20,755 nt of DNA from Pseudomonadota bacterium (lineage in GTDB: Bacteria > Pseudomonadota > Gammaproteobacteria > Steroidobacterales > Steroidobacteraceae): the NCBI GenBank assembly GCA_018241455.1, contig JAFEDW010000009.1, positions 1-20,755 of the forward strand, given 5' to 3'. Positions 7,248-15,456 of the stretch are shown here, in pieces. The notes beneath the pieces were generated by a model. It did no database searches and was not told the origin of the DNA. It saw only the letters and a program-made list of their open reading frames with translations. The position numbers were made by a program, and so were the translations under genes. Numbering within the stretch: the first letter of the stretch is position 1; each line of letters opens with the position of its first letter.

Positions 7248-10200
7248 CTAGGCCGACACGACGGAGGTGGCGCTGCCGGCTAGGCCGTAGGCCACGCGCA
7301 CGACGCCGAAGCGGCGCTCGAGCTGCTCGATCAGCTCGCCGCTGGCGCGCACCTTCCACTCATCGCCGAGCACCAGGATGCCCTGGGCGTCGCCGTTCGT
7401 GACGCGCACCGCGACCGAGCACTCGCCGCCGAGAGATTTCGACAGCAGCTCGCCCAGCGCGGCGAGCAATTCCTCGTGCGAGCCCTGCGCCGGCCATTCG
7501 AGCAGGATGCGGCGCGCCGAGCGCTCGCGCACCGCGGCGAGCGACTGGATGCCGCGCGCCTGGATCCGCCATGCGTCGCTGAACTCGTCGAAACGCAGGC
7601 CCCCTTCGACCAGTACCAGCTCGTCCTTGACCACCAGGTCGCGGTAGCGCTGGTGCGTCTCCTCGCTCAAGCTCACTTCGATACGCCCGCTGCGGTCATC
7701 GAGCATGAAGCTGACGCGCGGCCCGCGGCGCCGCACCTCGAGGATCAGCCCCGCTGCGGTCACCTTGCGGGTCTCGCTCCAACGTTCGCCCTCGCTGCCC
7801 GCGGGGCGCGCCTCGCCGGCGAGGTCGCGGATGCGCACGCCGACGAGCTGCGCCAGGTCGCGCTCGAAGCGTGCGATCGGATGGCCGGTCAGGTACAGGC
7901 CGAGGGTCTCGCGTTCGCCGGCCAGGCGCTGCGCTTCGCTCCACACCGGTTCGGCCGCCGCGGGCCGAGCCATGTCGGCGGCCGCCGGCCGCTGCAGGCC
8001 AAACAGGTCGTCCTGCCCGGCCTCGACGGTGCGCGCCGTCTGCTCGCCCGATCGCATCGCGACTTCCAGCCGGTCCATCAGTGCCGCGCGGTTGGCCCCG
8101 AGCGAGTCGCAGCTGCCGGAGCGGATCAGCGCTTCGAGCACGCGGCGGTTGACGCGCTGCAGGTCGACACGATGGCACAGGTCCTCGAGGCTCGCGTAAG
8201 GCCCATGCGCGACGCGCTCCTCGACCAGCGCGTCGACGGCGGTGCGCCCGACGCCTTTCACGGCACCGAGGCCGTAGCGGATCGTCACCGCATCCGCGAC
8301 CGCGAACGCGTGGCCGGAAGCGTTGACGTCCGGCGGCAGCACGCCCAAGCCGATCAGCGCGCAATCGTCGATCAGCGTGACCACCTTGTCGGTGCGATCC
8401 ATGTCGGCCGACAGCACCGCAGCCATGAAGGCCGCCGGGTAATGCGCCTTCAGGTACGCGGTCTGCCAGGCCAGCATCGCGTAGGCAGCCGAATGCGATT
8501 TGTTGAAGCCGTAGCCGGCGAACTTTTCCATCAGGTCGAAGATGTGCTCGGCGCGTGCGCGCGGCACCGCTCGCGCCACCGCGCCGTCGATGAACACGCT
8601 GCGTTGCTTGGCCATCTCCTCGGGCTTCTTCTTGCCCATCGCGCGGCGCAACAGGTCGGCGCCACCGAGCGTGTAGCCGGCCAGCACCTGCGCGATCTGC
8701 ATGACCTGTTCCTGGTACAGGATCACGCCGTAGGTCGGCGCGAGGATCGACTGGAGCTTGGGATGCAGGTAGTCGATCGGCGTATCGTTGCGGCTGTGCT
8801 TGCGCGCGATGAAGTCCTCGACCATGCCCGACTGCAGCGGACCGGGGCGGAACAGCGCCACCAGCGCGATGATGTCCTCGAAGCAGTCGGGCTGCAGGCG
8901 ACGGATCAGGTCCTTCATGCCGCGCGACTCGAGCTGGAACACGGCCGTCGTGCGGCAGCTCTTCAGCAGCGCGACGGTCGGTGCATCGTCCATCGGCAAG
9001 CGCGTGAGATCGAGCGCTGGCTCGCCGGCGGCAGCGCGCGCGGCGTTGATGTCGCGCACCGCCCAGTCGAGCACGGTGAGCGTGCGCAGCCCGAGGAAGT
9101 CGAACTTGACCAGGCCCGCGGCCTCGACATCATCCTTGTCGAACTGCGTGACGACGTTGGCTCCGCCCTCCTCGCAGTACAGCGGCGCGAAATCGGTCAG
9201 CACCGAGGGCGCGATGACGACGCCGCCGGCGTGCTTGCCGGCGTTGCGCGTCAGGCCCTCGAGCGAGCGCGCCATGTCGATCAGCGTGCGCACCTCTTCG
9301 TCGTCACGGTACAGGCGCTTGAGCTCGGGCTCCTTCTCGAGCGCCTTGTCGAGCGTCATTTCCAGCTCGAAGGGCACGAGCTTCGCGATGCGATCGACCA
9401 TGCCGTACGGATGGCCGAGCACGCGACCGACATCGCGCACCACGGCCTTCGCCGCGAGCGTGCCGTAGGTGATGATCTGCGACACGCGCTCCGGCCCGTA
9501 CTTCGCGGCGACGTAGTCGATGACGCGGTCGCGCCCGACCATGCAGAAGTCGATGTCGAAATCCGGCATCGACACGCGCTCGGGATTGAGGAAGCGCTCG
9601 AACAGCAGGTCGTAGCGCAACGGGTCGATATCGGTGATGCCGAGCGCGTAGGCGACGAGCGAGCCGGCGCCGGAACCGCGGCCGGGGCCCACCGGCACGC
9701 CGTTGTGGCGCGCCCAATCGATGAAATCCGCGACGATCAGGAAGTAGCTGGCGAACCCCATCGGGCAGATCACATCGAGCTCGGTGGTCAACCGCTGCCC
9801 ATAGCGGGCGGCATCGCCGGCCACCGGCGCCGCGGCGCCGAGCCGCCGGGCAAGGCCGGCGCTGGCCGCATCGCGCAGGTACGCCTCGGGCGTCGTCGCA
9901 GTGGGCACCGGGAACACCGGCAGGCGCGGCTCGCCGAGGCGCAGCGTCAGGCTGCAGCGGCGCGCGATCTCGACGCTGTTGGCGAGCGCCGCCGGCGCGT
10001 CGGCGAACAGCGCCTCCATTTCGGCCGGGCTGCGCAGGTATTGCTGCTGCGTATAGCGGCGCGGCCGCGCCGGGTCGGCCAGCAGCGTGCCGTCGTGGAT
10101 GCACACGCGCGCCTCATGCGCCTCGAAATCCGTGGCCGCGATGAAACGCACGTCGTTCGTGGCCACCGGCGGCACGCCACGCTCGGCGGCCAGCGCCAGC

Positions 10201-10754
10201 GCTGCGCCGACGTAGGCTTCCTCGTTCAGCGCACCGATGCGCTGCACCTCGAGGTAATAGCGATCACCGAACAGCGCCCGCCACGCATCGAGTGCCGCGG
10301 CGGCCTGCGGCATGCGGCCCTGCAGCAGCGCGCGCCCGACATCGCCATGCTGCGCGCCGGATAGCGCGATCAATCCCGCGGTCGCCGCGCTCGTCAGCCA
10401 CTCGCGCTCGATCAGCGGTTGGCCCTTGTGCTGGCCGTCGAGCCAGGCGCGCGACACCAGCCGCGTGAGGTTGCGATAGCCGTCCAGGTCCTGGCACAAC
10501 AATGTGATGTTCGAGGGCCCCTGCGGGTCGCCGGGTTCGCGCACGCGCAGGTCCACGCCGATGACCGGCTGCACGCCGCGCGCCAGCGCCGCGCGGTAGA
10601 ACTTCACCATCGCGAACAGGTTGTACTGATCGGAGATCGCCACCGCGGGCATGCCGGCGGCGGCCACGGCCTCGACCAGCTCGTCGACGCGCACGACGCT
10701 GTCGACGAGCGAGAACTCAGTGTGCAGCCGGAGGTGTACGAAGATCGGTGACAT
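7248..10754 (-). CDS. dnaE: DNA polymerase III subunit alpha
   Basis: This is the catalytic subunit of the chromosomal replicase, 1168 residues, close to E. coli DnaE (1160). The N-terminal PHP domain (residues about 5-75: FVHLRLHTEFSLVD, AVAISDQYNLFAMVKFY) has the degenerate metal motifs seen in E. coli, so proofreading probably depends on a separate DnaQ. The polymerase domain shows GPGRGSGAGSLVAYALGITDIDP and catalytic D400 and D402 in PDFDIDF. The third aspartate, D552, is in FDFLGLRTLTVLD. HAGGVVIAP, FNKSHSAAYAMLAWQTAYLKAHYP and a helix-hairpin-helix region (GLGAVKGVGRTAVDALVEER) follow. The C-terminal OB fold is near residues 985-1040 (RGPRVSFMLDDRSGRIEVSL). The ATG at 10754 lies inside the end of rnhB, a 38-base overlap, and its ribosome binding site is weak. 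Confidence 0.99.
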   Translation of the reverse strand: MSPIFVHLRLHTEFSLVDSVVRVDELVEAVAAAGMPAVAISDQYNLFAMVKFYRAALARGVQPVIGVDLRVREPGDPQGPSNITLLCQDLDGYRNLTRLVSRAWLDGQHKGQPLIEREWLTSAATAGLIALSGAQHGDVGRALLQGRMPQAAAALDAWRALFGDRYYLEVQRIGALNEEAYVGAALALAAERGVPPVATNDVRFIAATDFEAHEARVCIHDGTLLADPARPRRYTQQQYLRSPAEMEALFADAPAALANSVEIARRCSLTLRLGEPRLPVFPVPTATTPEAYLRDAASAGLARRLGAAAPVAGDAARYGQRLTTELDVICPMGFASYFLIVADFIDWARHNGVPVGPGRGSGAGSLVAYALGITDIDPLRYDLLFERFLNPERVSMPDFDIDFCMVGRDRVIDYVAAKYGPERVSQIITYGTLAAKAVVRDVGRVLGHPYGMVDRIAKLVPFELEMTLDKALEKEPELKRLYRDDEEVRTLIDMARSLEGLTRNAGKHAGGVVIAPSVLTDFAPLYCEEGGANVVTQFDKDDVEAAGLVKFDFLGLRTLTVLDWAVRDINAARAAAGEPALDLTRLPMDDAPTVALLKSCRTTAVFQLESRGMKDLIRRLQPDCFEDIIALVALFRPGPLQSGMVEDFIARKHSRNDTPIDYLHPKLQSILAPTYGVILYQEQVMQIAQVLAGYTLGGADLLRRAMGKKKPEEMAKQRSVFIDGAVARAVPRARAEHIFDLMEKFAGYGFNKSHSAAYAMLAWQTAYLKAHYPAAFMAAVLSADMDRTDKVVTLIDDCALIGLGVLPPDVNASGHAFAVADAVTIRYGLGAVKGVGRTAVDALVEERVAHGPYASLEDLCHRVDLQRVNRRVLEALIRSGSCDSLGANRAALMDRLEVAMRSGEQTARTVEAGQDDLFGLQRPAAADMARPAAAEPVWSEAQRLAGERETLGLYLTGHPIARFERDLAQLVGVRIRDLAGEARPAGSEGERWSETRKVTAAGLILEVRRRGPRVSFMLDDRSGRIEVSLSEETHQRYRDLVVKDELVLVEGGLRFDEFSDAWRIQARGIQSLAAVRERSARRILLEWPAQGSHEELLAALGELLSKSLGGECSVAVRVTNGDAQGILVLGDEWKVRASGELIEQLERRFGVVRVAYGLAGSATSVVSA

Positions 10755-11367
10755 GGGCTAGCAAGGATCTTACCGGAGCAAAGCTCCGCCGATGCACCGG
10801 CGATGGGCCGAGGCGCGCGAGCGCCTCGAGGTGCGCTGCCGTCGGGTAGCCCTGGTGCCGCGCCAGGCCGAAACCGGGGTACTGCCGGTCGAGTTCGCTC
10901 ATGTGCGCATCGCGCCAGCATTTCGCCACGATCGAGGCGGCGCTGATCGCCGGCACGAGATCATCGCCGCCGATCAGGGTTTCGACGCGGCAATCTCCAA
11001 ATAGATCAGCAAGGTGTGGCGCTTTGTTGCCATCGATGATGATGTGCCGCGGACGCACCGGCAGCGCGGCCAGCGCCCGACGCATGGCCAGCAAGGTTGC
11101 CTGCAGGATATTCAGCGCGTCGATCTCCTCGACGCTGGCGATGCCGATCGCGAAGGCGCGGGCGCAGCCGCGAATCTGGATATCGAGCACGGTACGCCGC
11201 TGCGCGCTCAGCTTCTTCGAGTCGCGCAGGCCCGCGACGGGCCGCGTCGGATCCAGCAGCACCGCGGCCGCGACCACCGGCCCCGCCAGCGGGCCGCGCC
11301 CCGCCTCGTCGACGCCGGCGAGCCCGTCGCCGCCGCGCGCCTCGGTCGTGAACGCCCGGGCGTTCAT
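10717..11367 (-). CDS. rnhB: Ribonuclease HII
   Basis: RNase HII cuts RNA in RNA-DNA hybrids and starts removal of single ribonucleotides from DNA. The 216-residue product carries the active-site motif GVDEAGRGPLAGPV (D20, E21), LRDSKKLS, EIDALNILQATLLAM, the third acidic residue in IIIDGN, ISAASIVAKCWRDAHM with the fourth aspartate, and the ending YPTAAHLEALARLGPSPVHRRSFAPV. About 20 residues after HRRSFAPV run over the start of dnaE. The ATG at 11367 overlaps the lpxB stop (ATGA). The lpxB-rnhB-dnaE order is the standard gammaproteobacterial one. Confidence 0.98.
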   Translation of the reverse strand: MNARAFTTEARGGDGLAGVDEAGRGPLAGPVVAAAVLLDPTRPVAGLRDSKKLSAQRRTVLDIQIRGCARAFAIGIASVEEIDALNILQATLLAMRRALAALPVRPRHIIIDGNKAPHLADLFGDCRVETLIGGDDLVPAISAASIVAKCWRDAHMSELDRQYPGFGLARHQGYPTAAHLEALARLGPSPVHRRSFAPVRSLLAHVTDLRTPPAAH

Positions 11368-12521
11368 GGGCGATCCCCGACGAGTTGCAGCACGGCATCG
11401 GCGGCGCGCGCGGCGCCATCCTGCCGCAACTGGGCATGGATGACGCGGAACCGCGCCTCCAGCATACGCCGATGAGCCGCGTCACCGAGCTGCGCACGCA
11501 GCGCACCGGCGAGGTTCGCTGCGGTCACGGCCTCCTGGAAGAACTCCGGCACCAGCGCCTCGCCCGCCAGCAGGTTGGGGAGCGCGAAGTGCTTGAGCCG
11601 GACCATGCGCAACGCGCGCAGCAGGAATGCCGTCATCGCGCTCAGGCGATAGGCGACCACCATCGGGCAAGCGCACAGCAGCGCCTCGAGGCTCGCGGTA
11701 CCCGACGCGACCAGCGCCGCGTCGGCCGCCTGCAGCGCGAGGCGCGCCTGGCCGTCGAGCAGCCGGATCGCGCCGCCACCGCCCGCGGCACATTGTTGTT
11801 CGAACAGCGCCCGTGTCTCGCGCGAGGCCATCGGCGCGATGAATTCGACGCCCGGCATCGTTGCGGCCAATGCCACCGCGGCGGCAATGAAATCCGGCCC
11901 GAGCCGCGCAACCTCGCCGCGCCGGCTGCCCGGCAGCAGCGCCACCACTGTGTCGCGCTCGCCCACTGCCAGCTGGCGGCGAACGGCTCCACGATCGAAG
12001 TCCATCGCAATCTGGTCGGCGAGCGGATGGCCGACGAAGCGCGCCGGCACCGCGTGCTGCGCATAGAATGCCGGTTCGAACGGCAGCAGGCACAGCACCA
12101 GGTCGCAGGCCCGCCCGATGCCGCGCACGCGCCCCGGGCGCCAGGCCCAGACCTGCGGGCTGACGTACTGCACCGTGCGCAAGTCCGCCACGTGCAGGCG
12201 CCCGGCCAGCCCGAGGTTGAACTCGGGCGCGTCGATACCGATGAACACATCGGGACGCCAGCCGAGGAACTCATCGCGCAGCCGGCGGCGCAGGCGCAAC
12301 AGCCGCGGCAGGTGCGCGAGCACCTCGGTAAGGCCCATGACCGCGAGTTCGTGCGCGTCGGCAAGCGGTTCGCAGCCCGCCGCGCGCATCAGCGGCCCGC
12401 ACACGCCGCGGATTTCGACGCCCGGCGAGCGCGCGCGCAGCGCGTGGATCAACGCGGCGCCGAGCTGGTCGCCGGAGGTCTCTCCCGCCACCACCCCGAT
12501 GCGCAGCGCGTGCGTCGTCAC
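11364..12521 (-). CDS. lpxB: Lipid-A-disaccharide synthase LpxB
   Basis: LpxB, a GT19 glycosyltransferase on the inner face of the inner membrane, joins UDP-2,3-diacylglucosamine and lipid X into the beta-1,6 disaccharide of lipid A. At 385 residues it matches the E. coli length (382). Visible motifs are VVAGETSGDQLGA at the N-terminus, HELAVMGLTEVLAHLP, IGIDAPEFNLGLA, YVSPQVWAWRPGRV, FVGHPLADQI, LLPGSRRGEVARL, the donor-site region GTASLEALLCACPMVVAYR, and LPNLLAGEALVPEFFQE. The start is a GTG at 12521, supported by the family N-terminus. It lies 29 bases after the lpxA stop, without a recognisable ribosome binding site. An ATG-CCG-TGA triplet set (12526-12518) overlaps the GTG, and re-initiation from it is possible. 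Confidence 0.98.
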   Translation of the reverse strand: MTTHALRIGVVAGETSGDQLGAALIHALRARSPGVEIRGVCGPLMRAAGCEPLADAHELAVMGLTEVLAHLPRLLRLRRRLRDEFLGWRPDVFIGIDAPEFNLGLAGRLHVADLRTVQYVSPQVWAWRPGRVRGIGRACDLVLCLLPFEPAFYAQHAVPARFVGHPLADQIAMDFDRGAVRRQLAVGERDTVVALLPGSRRGEVARLGPDFIAAAVALAATMPGVEFIAPMASRETRALFEQQCAAGGGGAIRLLDGQARLALQAADAALVASGTASLEALLCACPMVVAYRLSAMTAFLLRALRMVRLKHFALPNLLAGEALVPEFFQEAVTAANLAGALRAQLGDAAHRRMLEARFRVIHAQLRQDGAARAADAVLQLVGDRP

Positions 12522-12550
12522 GGCATCAAGGTATTGAGGGTGGCCACGCT

Positions 12551-13321
12551 TCAGCGGATCAGGCTGCGCGTTGCGCCGCCGATGAAATCGACCAGCGATT
12601 GCACGACGGGATGCCGTTTCGCGACCTCGGTCAATTCGGCCAGCGCCTCGGCCAGCGGCAGCTCGCGCCGGTACAGCGTGCGATAGGCATCGCGCAACAC
12701 GCGGATCTGCTCCTCGCTGAAGCCGCGGCGCTTCAAACCCTCGCTGTTGATCGAGTGCGGCCTGGCCGGCTGGCCGACCGCCATGACGAACGGCGGCACA
12801 TCGCGCGTCACGGCCGCGTTGTTGCCGAGGAAGGCGTGCGCACCGACCTTGCAGAACTGGTGCACGCCGGCGTAACCGCCCATGATGACCCAGTCACCGA
12901 GGTGCACGTGCCCGCCGAGCGCGGCGCAGTTGGCCATGACGACGCGGCTGCCGACCTGGCAGTCGTGCGCCACGTGCGCGCCGGTCATCAGCAGGTTGTC
13001 GTCGCCGATGCGCGTCACGCCGCCGCCCTGCGCCGTGCCCCGGTTCACCGTGCAGGATTCGCGGAACACATTGCGATCGCCGATCTCGAGTCGCGTCGGC
13101 TCGCCCTTGTATTTCAGGTCTTGCGGCGCATCGCCGATCGACGCGAACTGGAAGATCCTGTTGTCGGCGCCGATTGTAGTGGTGCCGGTTATCACCGTAT
13201 GCGGGCCGACAAACGTCCGCGCACCGATGCGCACCTCCGGGCCGATGACCGCGAACGGACCGACTTCGACGTCGGGCGCCAGTTCGGCCTGCGGCGCCAC
13301 CACCGCACGCGCGTCGATCAC
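12551..13321 (-). CDS. lpxA: UDP-N-acetylglucosamine O-acyltransferase LpxA
   Basis: LpxA moves an (R)-3-hydroxyacyl chain from acyl carrier protein to O-3 of UDP-GlcNAc, the first lipid A step. The 256-residue protein is a left-handed beta helix built of hexapeptide repeats (VEVGPFAVIGPEVRIGARTFVG and following), then a helical C-terminus (INSEGLKRRGFSEEQIRVLRDAY). The catalytic His is H119 in AHVAHDC (E. coli H125); H116, H138 and H154 match the other conserved histidines. The position that sets acyl chain length in E. coli (Gly173) is Asn167 here (FLGNNAAV). The GTG start at 13321 overlaps the fabZ stop (GTGA), so translation is probably coupled. Confidence 0.98.
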   Translation of the reverse strand: MIDARAVVAPQAELAPDVEVGPFAVIGPEVRIGARTFVGPHTVITGTTTIGADNRIFQFASIGDAPQDLKYKGEPTRLEIGDRNVFRESCTVNRGTAQGGGVTRIGDDNLLMTGAHVAHDCQVGSRVVMANCAALGGHVHLGDWVIMGGYAGVHQFCKVGAHAFLGNNAAVTRDVPPFVMAVGQPARPHSINSEGLKRRGFSEEQIRVLRDAYRTLYRRELPLAEALAELTEVAKRHPVVQSLVDFIGGATRSLIR

Positions 13322-13803
13322 GGTTTGCTACCCGCGCCCTTGCCCGGGCTGGTGGCCACGCCCGGTGCGAGCAGCAACTCGGCTGATGCCGCCTCGGCTT
13401 CGCCGACCCGCGCGATGGCGCTCAACTGCCAGATGCCGCGCAGCGTGCGGTCGAGCTTGGCCTCGAGCACGAGCTGGTCGCCCGGCTCGACCGGCCGGCG
13501 AAAGCGCGCCTTGTTGATGCCGGCGAAATAGAACACCGATTTTTCGTCCGGATACACGCCGGCGGTGACGAAGGCCAGGATGCCGGCCGCCTGCGCCAGC
13601 GCCTCGATGATGATGACGCCCGGCATCACCGGGCGATGCGGGAAATGCCCCATGAAGTACGGTTCGTTGATCGTCACGTTCTTCAGCGCGCGCACGCGCT
13701 CGCCCGGCACGCATTCGAGCACGCGGTCGACCAGCAGGAACGGGTAGCGGTGCGGGAGCCGCCGCAGCACTTCATGGATGTCGAGCTTCAGCGGTTCATT
13801 CAT
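13318..13803 (-). CDS. fabZ: 3-hydroxyacyl-[acyl-carrier-protein] dehydratase FabZ
   Basis: FabZ dehydrates 3-hydroxyacyl-ACP in fatty acid elongation and competes with LpxA and LpxD for the same substrate, which explains its place between them. The hot-dog fold protein of 161 residues begins with DIHEVLRRLPHRYPFLLVDRV. The catalytic pair is H53 (FMGHFPHRPVMPG) and E67 (VIIIEALAQAAG), and FYFAGINKARFRRPVEPGDQL follows. A C-terminal Gly/Ala/Pro/Lys tail of about 15 residues goes beyond the usual end. The ATG at 13803 overlaps lpxD by eight bases (ATGAATGA). Confidence 0.98.
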   Translation of the reverse strand: MNEPLKLDIHEVLRRLPHRYPFLLVDRVLECVPGERVRALKNVTINEPYFMGHFPHRPVMPGVIIIEALAQAAGILAFVTAGVYPDEKSVFYFAGINKARFRRPVEPGDQLVLEAKLDRTLRGIWQLSAIARVGEAEAASAELLLAPGVATSPGKGAGSKP

Positions 13804-14839
13804 CGTTGTCGGTCCTGGCAGAGGAAGGGTGTGAGCCGCGCTCGAGCCGTGCGACCCGCGCGGCCAGTGCGTCGAGCCGCTTGAAGCGCCCGACCAGGCG
13901 CCGCCACAGCCCGGCCGGCGTCGCCGGAATGCCGCCGGAGTACACCCCGGGCGCGCTGATCGAATGCGAAATCATCGACATGCCGGTCACGACGACATCA
14001 TCGCAGATGTCCAGGTGGCCGACGATACCCACCGCGCCGGCGATCATGCAGCGGGCGCCGATGCGCGTGCTGCCGGAAATGCCGGTGCAGGCGGCGATCA
14101 CCGTGTGCTCGCCGATGCGCACGTTGTGGGCGACCTGGATCTGGTTGTCGAGCTTGACGCCGGAGCCGATGACGGTGTCATCGATCGCGCCGCGGTCGAT
14201 GGTGGTGTTGGCGCCGATTTCGGCATCGTCGCCGATGCGCACGCGCCCGAGCTGCGGCACCTTGGTCCAGCCGGCGCCATCGCGCGCGAAGCCGAATCCG
14301 TCGGAGCCGATCACCGCGCCCGACTGCACATGCACGCGCGCCCCGAGCTCGGTGCCGGACTCGAGCGTCACGCGCGCATGCAGGCGGCAATCATCGCCTA
14401 CCCGTACATCGGCGCCGAGCACGCAGCCGGCGCCGATGCGCACGCGCTCGCCGATCGAGCAGCGCGGCCCGATGACCACCCCGGCGCCGATGCTCGCGGT
14501 CGCGGCGATGCGTGCGCTCGCATCGATCTGCGCGCCCGGTGCGACGCCGGTGTCAGCCGGCGGCTCGGGATGCAGTTGCGCGGCGATGCGCGCGTAGGTG
14601 GCATACGGATTGGAGTGGATCAGTGCCGCCGCCGGGCACATCGGCGCGCTCGCCGCATCGAGCACGACCGCGGCGGCGCGCGTGTCCTTCAGCTGGCTGC
14701 GGTACTGGGGATTGGCTAGGAAGGACAGCTCGCCGGGCCCCGCGCCTGACAGCGTGCCCACGCGCACGACCTGCGCGGCGGCATCGCCGCGCAACTCGCA
14801 GCCAAAACGCACGGCCAGTTCGCCCAGCGTCAGGCCCAT
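13796..14839 (-). CDS. lpxD: UDP-3-O-(3-hydroxyacyl)glucosamine N-acyltransferase LpxD
   Basis: LpxD adds the second 3-hydroxyacyl chain, N-linked, in lipid A synthesis. The 347-residue protein has an N-terminal uridine-binding domain (LTLGELAVRFGCELRG, LSGAGPGELSFLANPQYRSQL). A long hexapeptide-repeat beta helix follows from about residue 100 (IDASARIAATASIGAGVVIG and on), with GSDGFGFARDG and the catalytic His in DNQIQVAHNVRIGEHTVIAA near residue 240. The C-terminal helix is ARVARLERG. The ending SISAPGVYSGGIPATP matches the family. The start at 14839 is supported by AGGGAG at 14853-14848, eight bases upstream. Confidence 0.98.
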   Translation of the reverse strand: MGLTLGELAVRFGCELRGDAAAQVVRVGTLSGAGPGELSFLANPQYRSQLKDTRAAAVVLDAASAPMCPAAALIHSNPYATYARIAAQLHPEPPADTGVAPGAQIDASARIAATASIGAGVVIGPRCSIGERVRIGAGCVLGADVRVGDDCRLHARVTLESGTELGARVHVQSGAVIGSDGFGFARDGAGWTKVPQLGRVRIGDDAEIGANTTIDRGAIDDTVIGSGVKLDNQIQVAHNVRIGEHTVIAACTGISGSTRIGARCMIAGAVGIVGHLDICDDVVVTGMSMISHSISAPGVYSGGIPATPAGLWRRLVGRFKRLDALAARVARLERGSHPSSARTDNDE

Positions 14840-14847
14840 CGGACGTT

Positions 14848-14853
14848 CTCCCT
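14848..14853 (-). promoter_or_regulatory. Ribosome binding site of lpxD
   Basis: AGGGAG lies eight bases before the lpxD ATG and fixes that start. The same hexamer at the same spacing serves skp. Confidence 0.7.
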
Positions 14854-14855
14854 AT

Positions 14856-14868
14856 GCGCTGGGAGCGC
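14856..14868 (-). other. Small stem-loop between skp and lpxD
   Basis: GCGCT and AGCGC pair in a perfect 5-base-pair stem with a 3-base loop, directly upstream of the lpxD ribosome binding site. It has no T run. It may only be a minor fold; a role in messenger processing between skp and lpxD is speculation. Confidence 0.3.
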
Positions 14869-14872
14869 CCCG

Positions 14873-15436
14873 CTATTTGCTGGCGGGCGCGGCCGGTGCA
14901 GGCGCAGCGGGCTTGGGCGCGGCCGCGGCGGCGCGCGCCTGCAGGCCCGCCAGTACCGCGGCGGTGATGTCGAGCGCGTCGCTCGCGTACACGCTGTCGG
15001 TCAGGATCAGGTCGTAGTGCTGCGACAGCGCGTAGCTGCGGATCTCGGCGACCACGGAATTCTGCAGCCGCGAGAGTTCCTCGTTCTGGCGCGTATTGGC
15101 GTCTTCCTGGAAATCGTTGAGCTTCTGCGAATAGTCGCGGTTGCCGTCGCGCAGCTCCTTTTCCATCTTGGTGCGCTGCTCGGCGCTCATCGTGGACGCG
15201 TCCTTTTCGTACTTGTCCTGCTTCGCCTTGAGCGCCGCCTGCTGCGCGGCCAGTTCGCGCTGCTTCGGGGCGAATTCGGCGCGCAGCGCGTCCTGCACGG
15301 CCTTGGCCTGCGGCGATTCCTGCAACAGGCGCGCGGCATTGACGACGCCGATCTTGATGTCGGCCTGCGCCGGCGCGATGGTGGCCGCGGCAACTGCCAG
15401 CAACCCTGCAACGGAGATGATCCAAGAACGCTTCAC
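14873..15436 (-). CDS. skp: Periplasmic chaperone Skp (OmpH family)
   Basis: Skp is a trimeric periplasmic chaperone that holds unfolded outer-membrane proteins on their way to BamA, encoded just upstream. The 187-residue precursor has a signal peptide (MKRSW then a hydrophobic core, cleavage probably after PAQA, residue 25). It continues with DIKIGVVNAARLLQESPQAKAVQ and long charged helices (residues about 45-135, rich in Lys, Glu and Gln) that form the tentacles. The ending SQHYDLILTDSVYASDALDITAAVLAGL is typical of OmpH, and an Ala/Pro tail follows. I chose the GTG at 15436: it has AGGGAG eight bases upstream and the signal peptide begins there. The open frame further upstream overlaps bamA and has no signal sequence. 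Confidence 0.96.
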   Translation of the reverse strand: MKRSWIISVAGLLAVAAATIAPAQADIKIGVVNAARLLQESPQAKAVQDALRAEFAPKQRELAAQQAALKAKQDKYEKDASTMSAEQRTKMEKELRDGNRDYSQKLNDFQEDANTRQNEELSRLQNSVVAEIRSYALSQHYDLILTDSVYASDALDITAAVLAGLQARAAAAAPKPAAPAPAAPASK

Positions 15437-15444
15437 TGCTTTAG

Positions 15445-15450
15445 CTCCCT
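15445..15450 (-). promoter_or_regulatory. Ribosome binding site that decides the skp GTG start
   Basis: AGGGAG lies eight bases before the GTG at 15436, in the 20-base gap after the bamA stop. It supports this non-ATG start over upstream starts in the open frame. Confidence 0.7.
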
Positions 15451-15456
15451 GATGTA

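Noticed and set aside
7476..10364. 962-codon open frame on the plus strand, antisense to dnaE
   Set aside because: It is a mirror of dnaE codon usage: high-GC genes rarely produce stops in certain antisense frames. The protein is an Arg/His/Ala/Val-rich run with no domain, while dnaE on the other strand is intact with all catalytic residues.
11385..12686. 433-codon plus-strand frame antisense to lpxB
   Set aside because: No recognisable motif; Arg/Gln/His/Ala-rich composition, lying over a complete lpxB.
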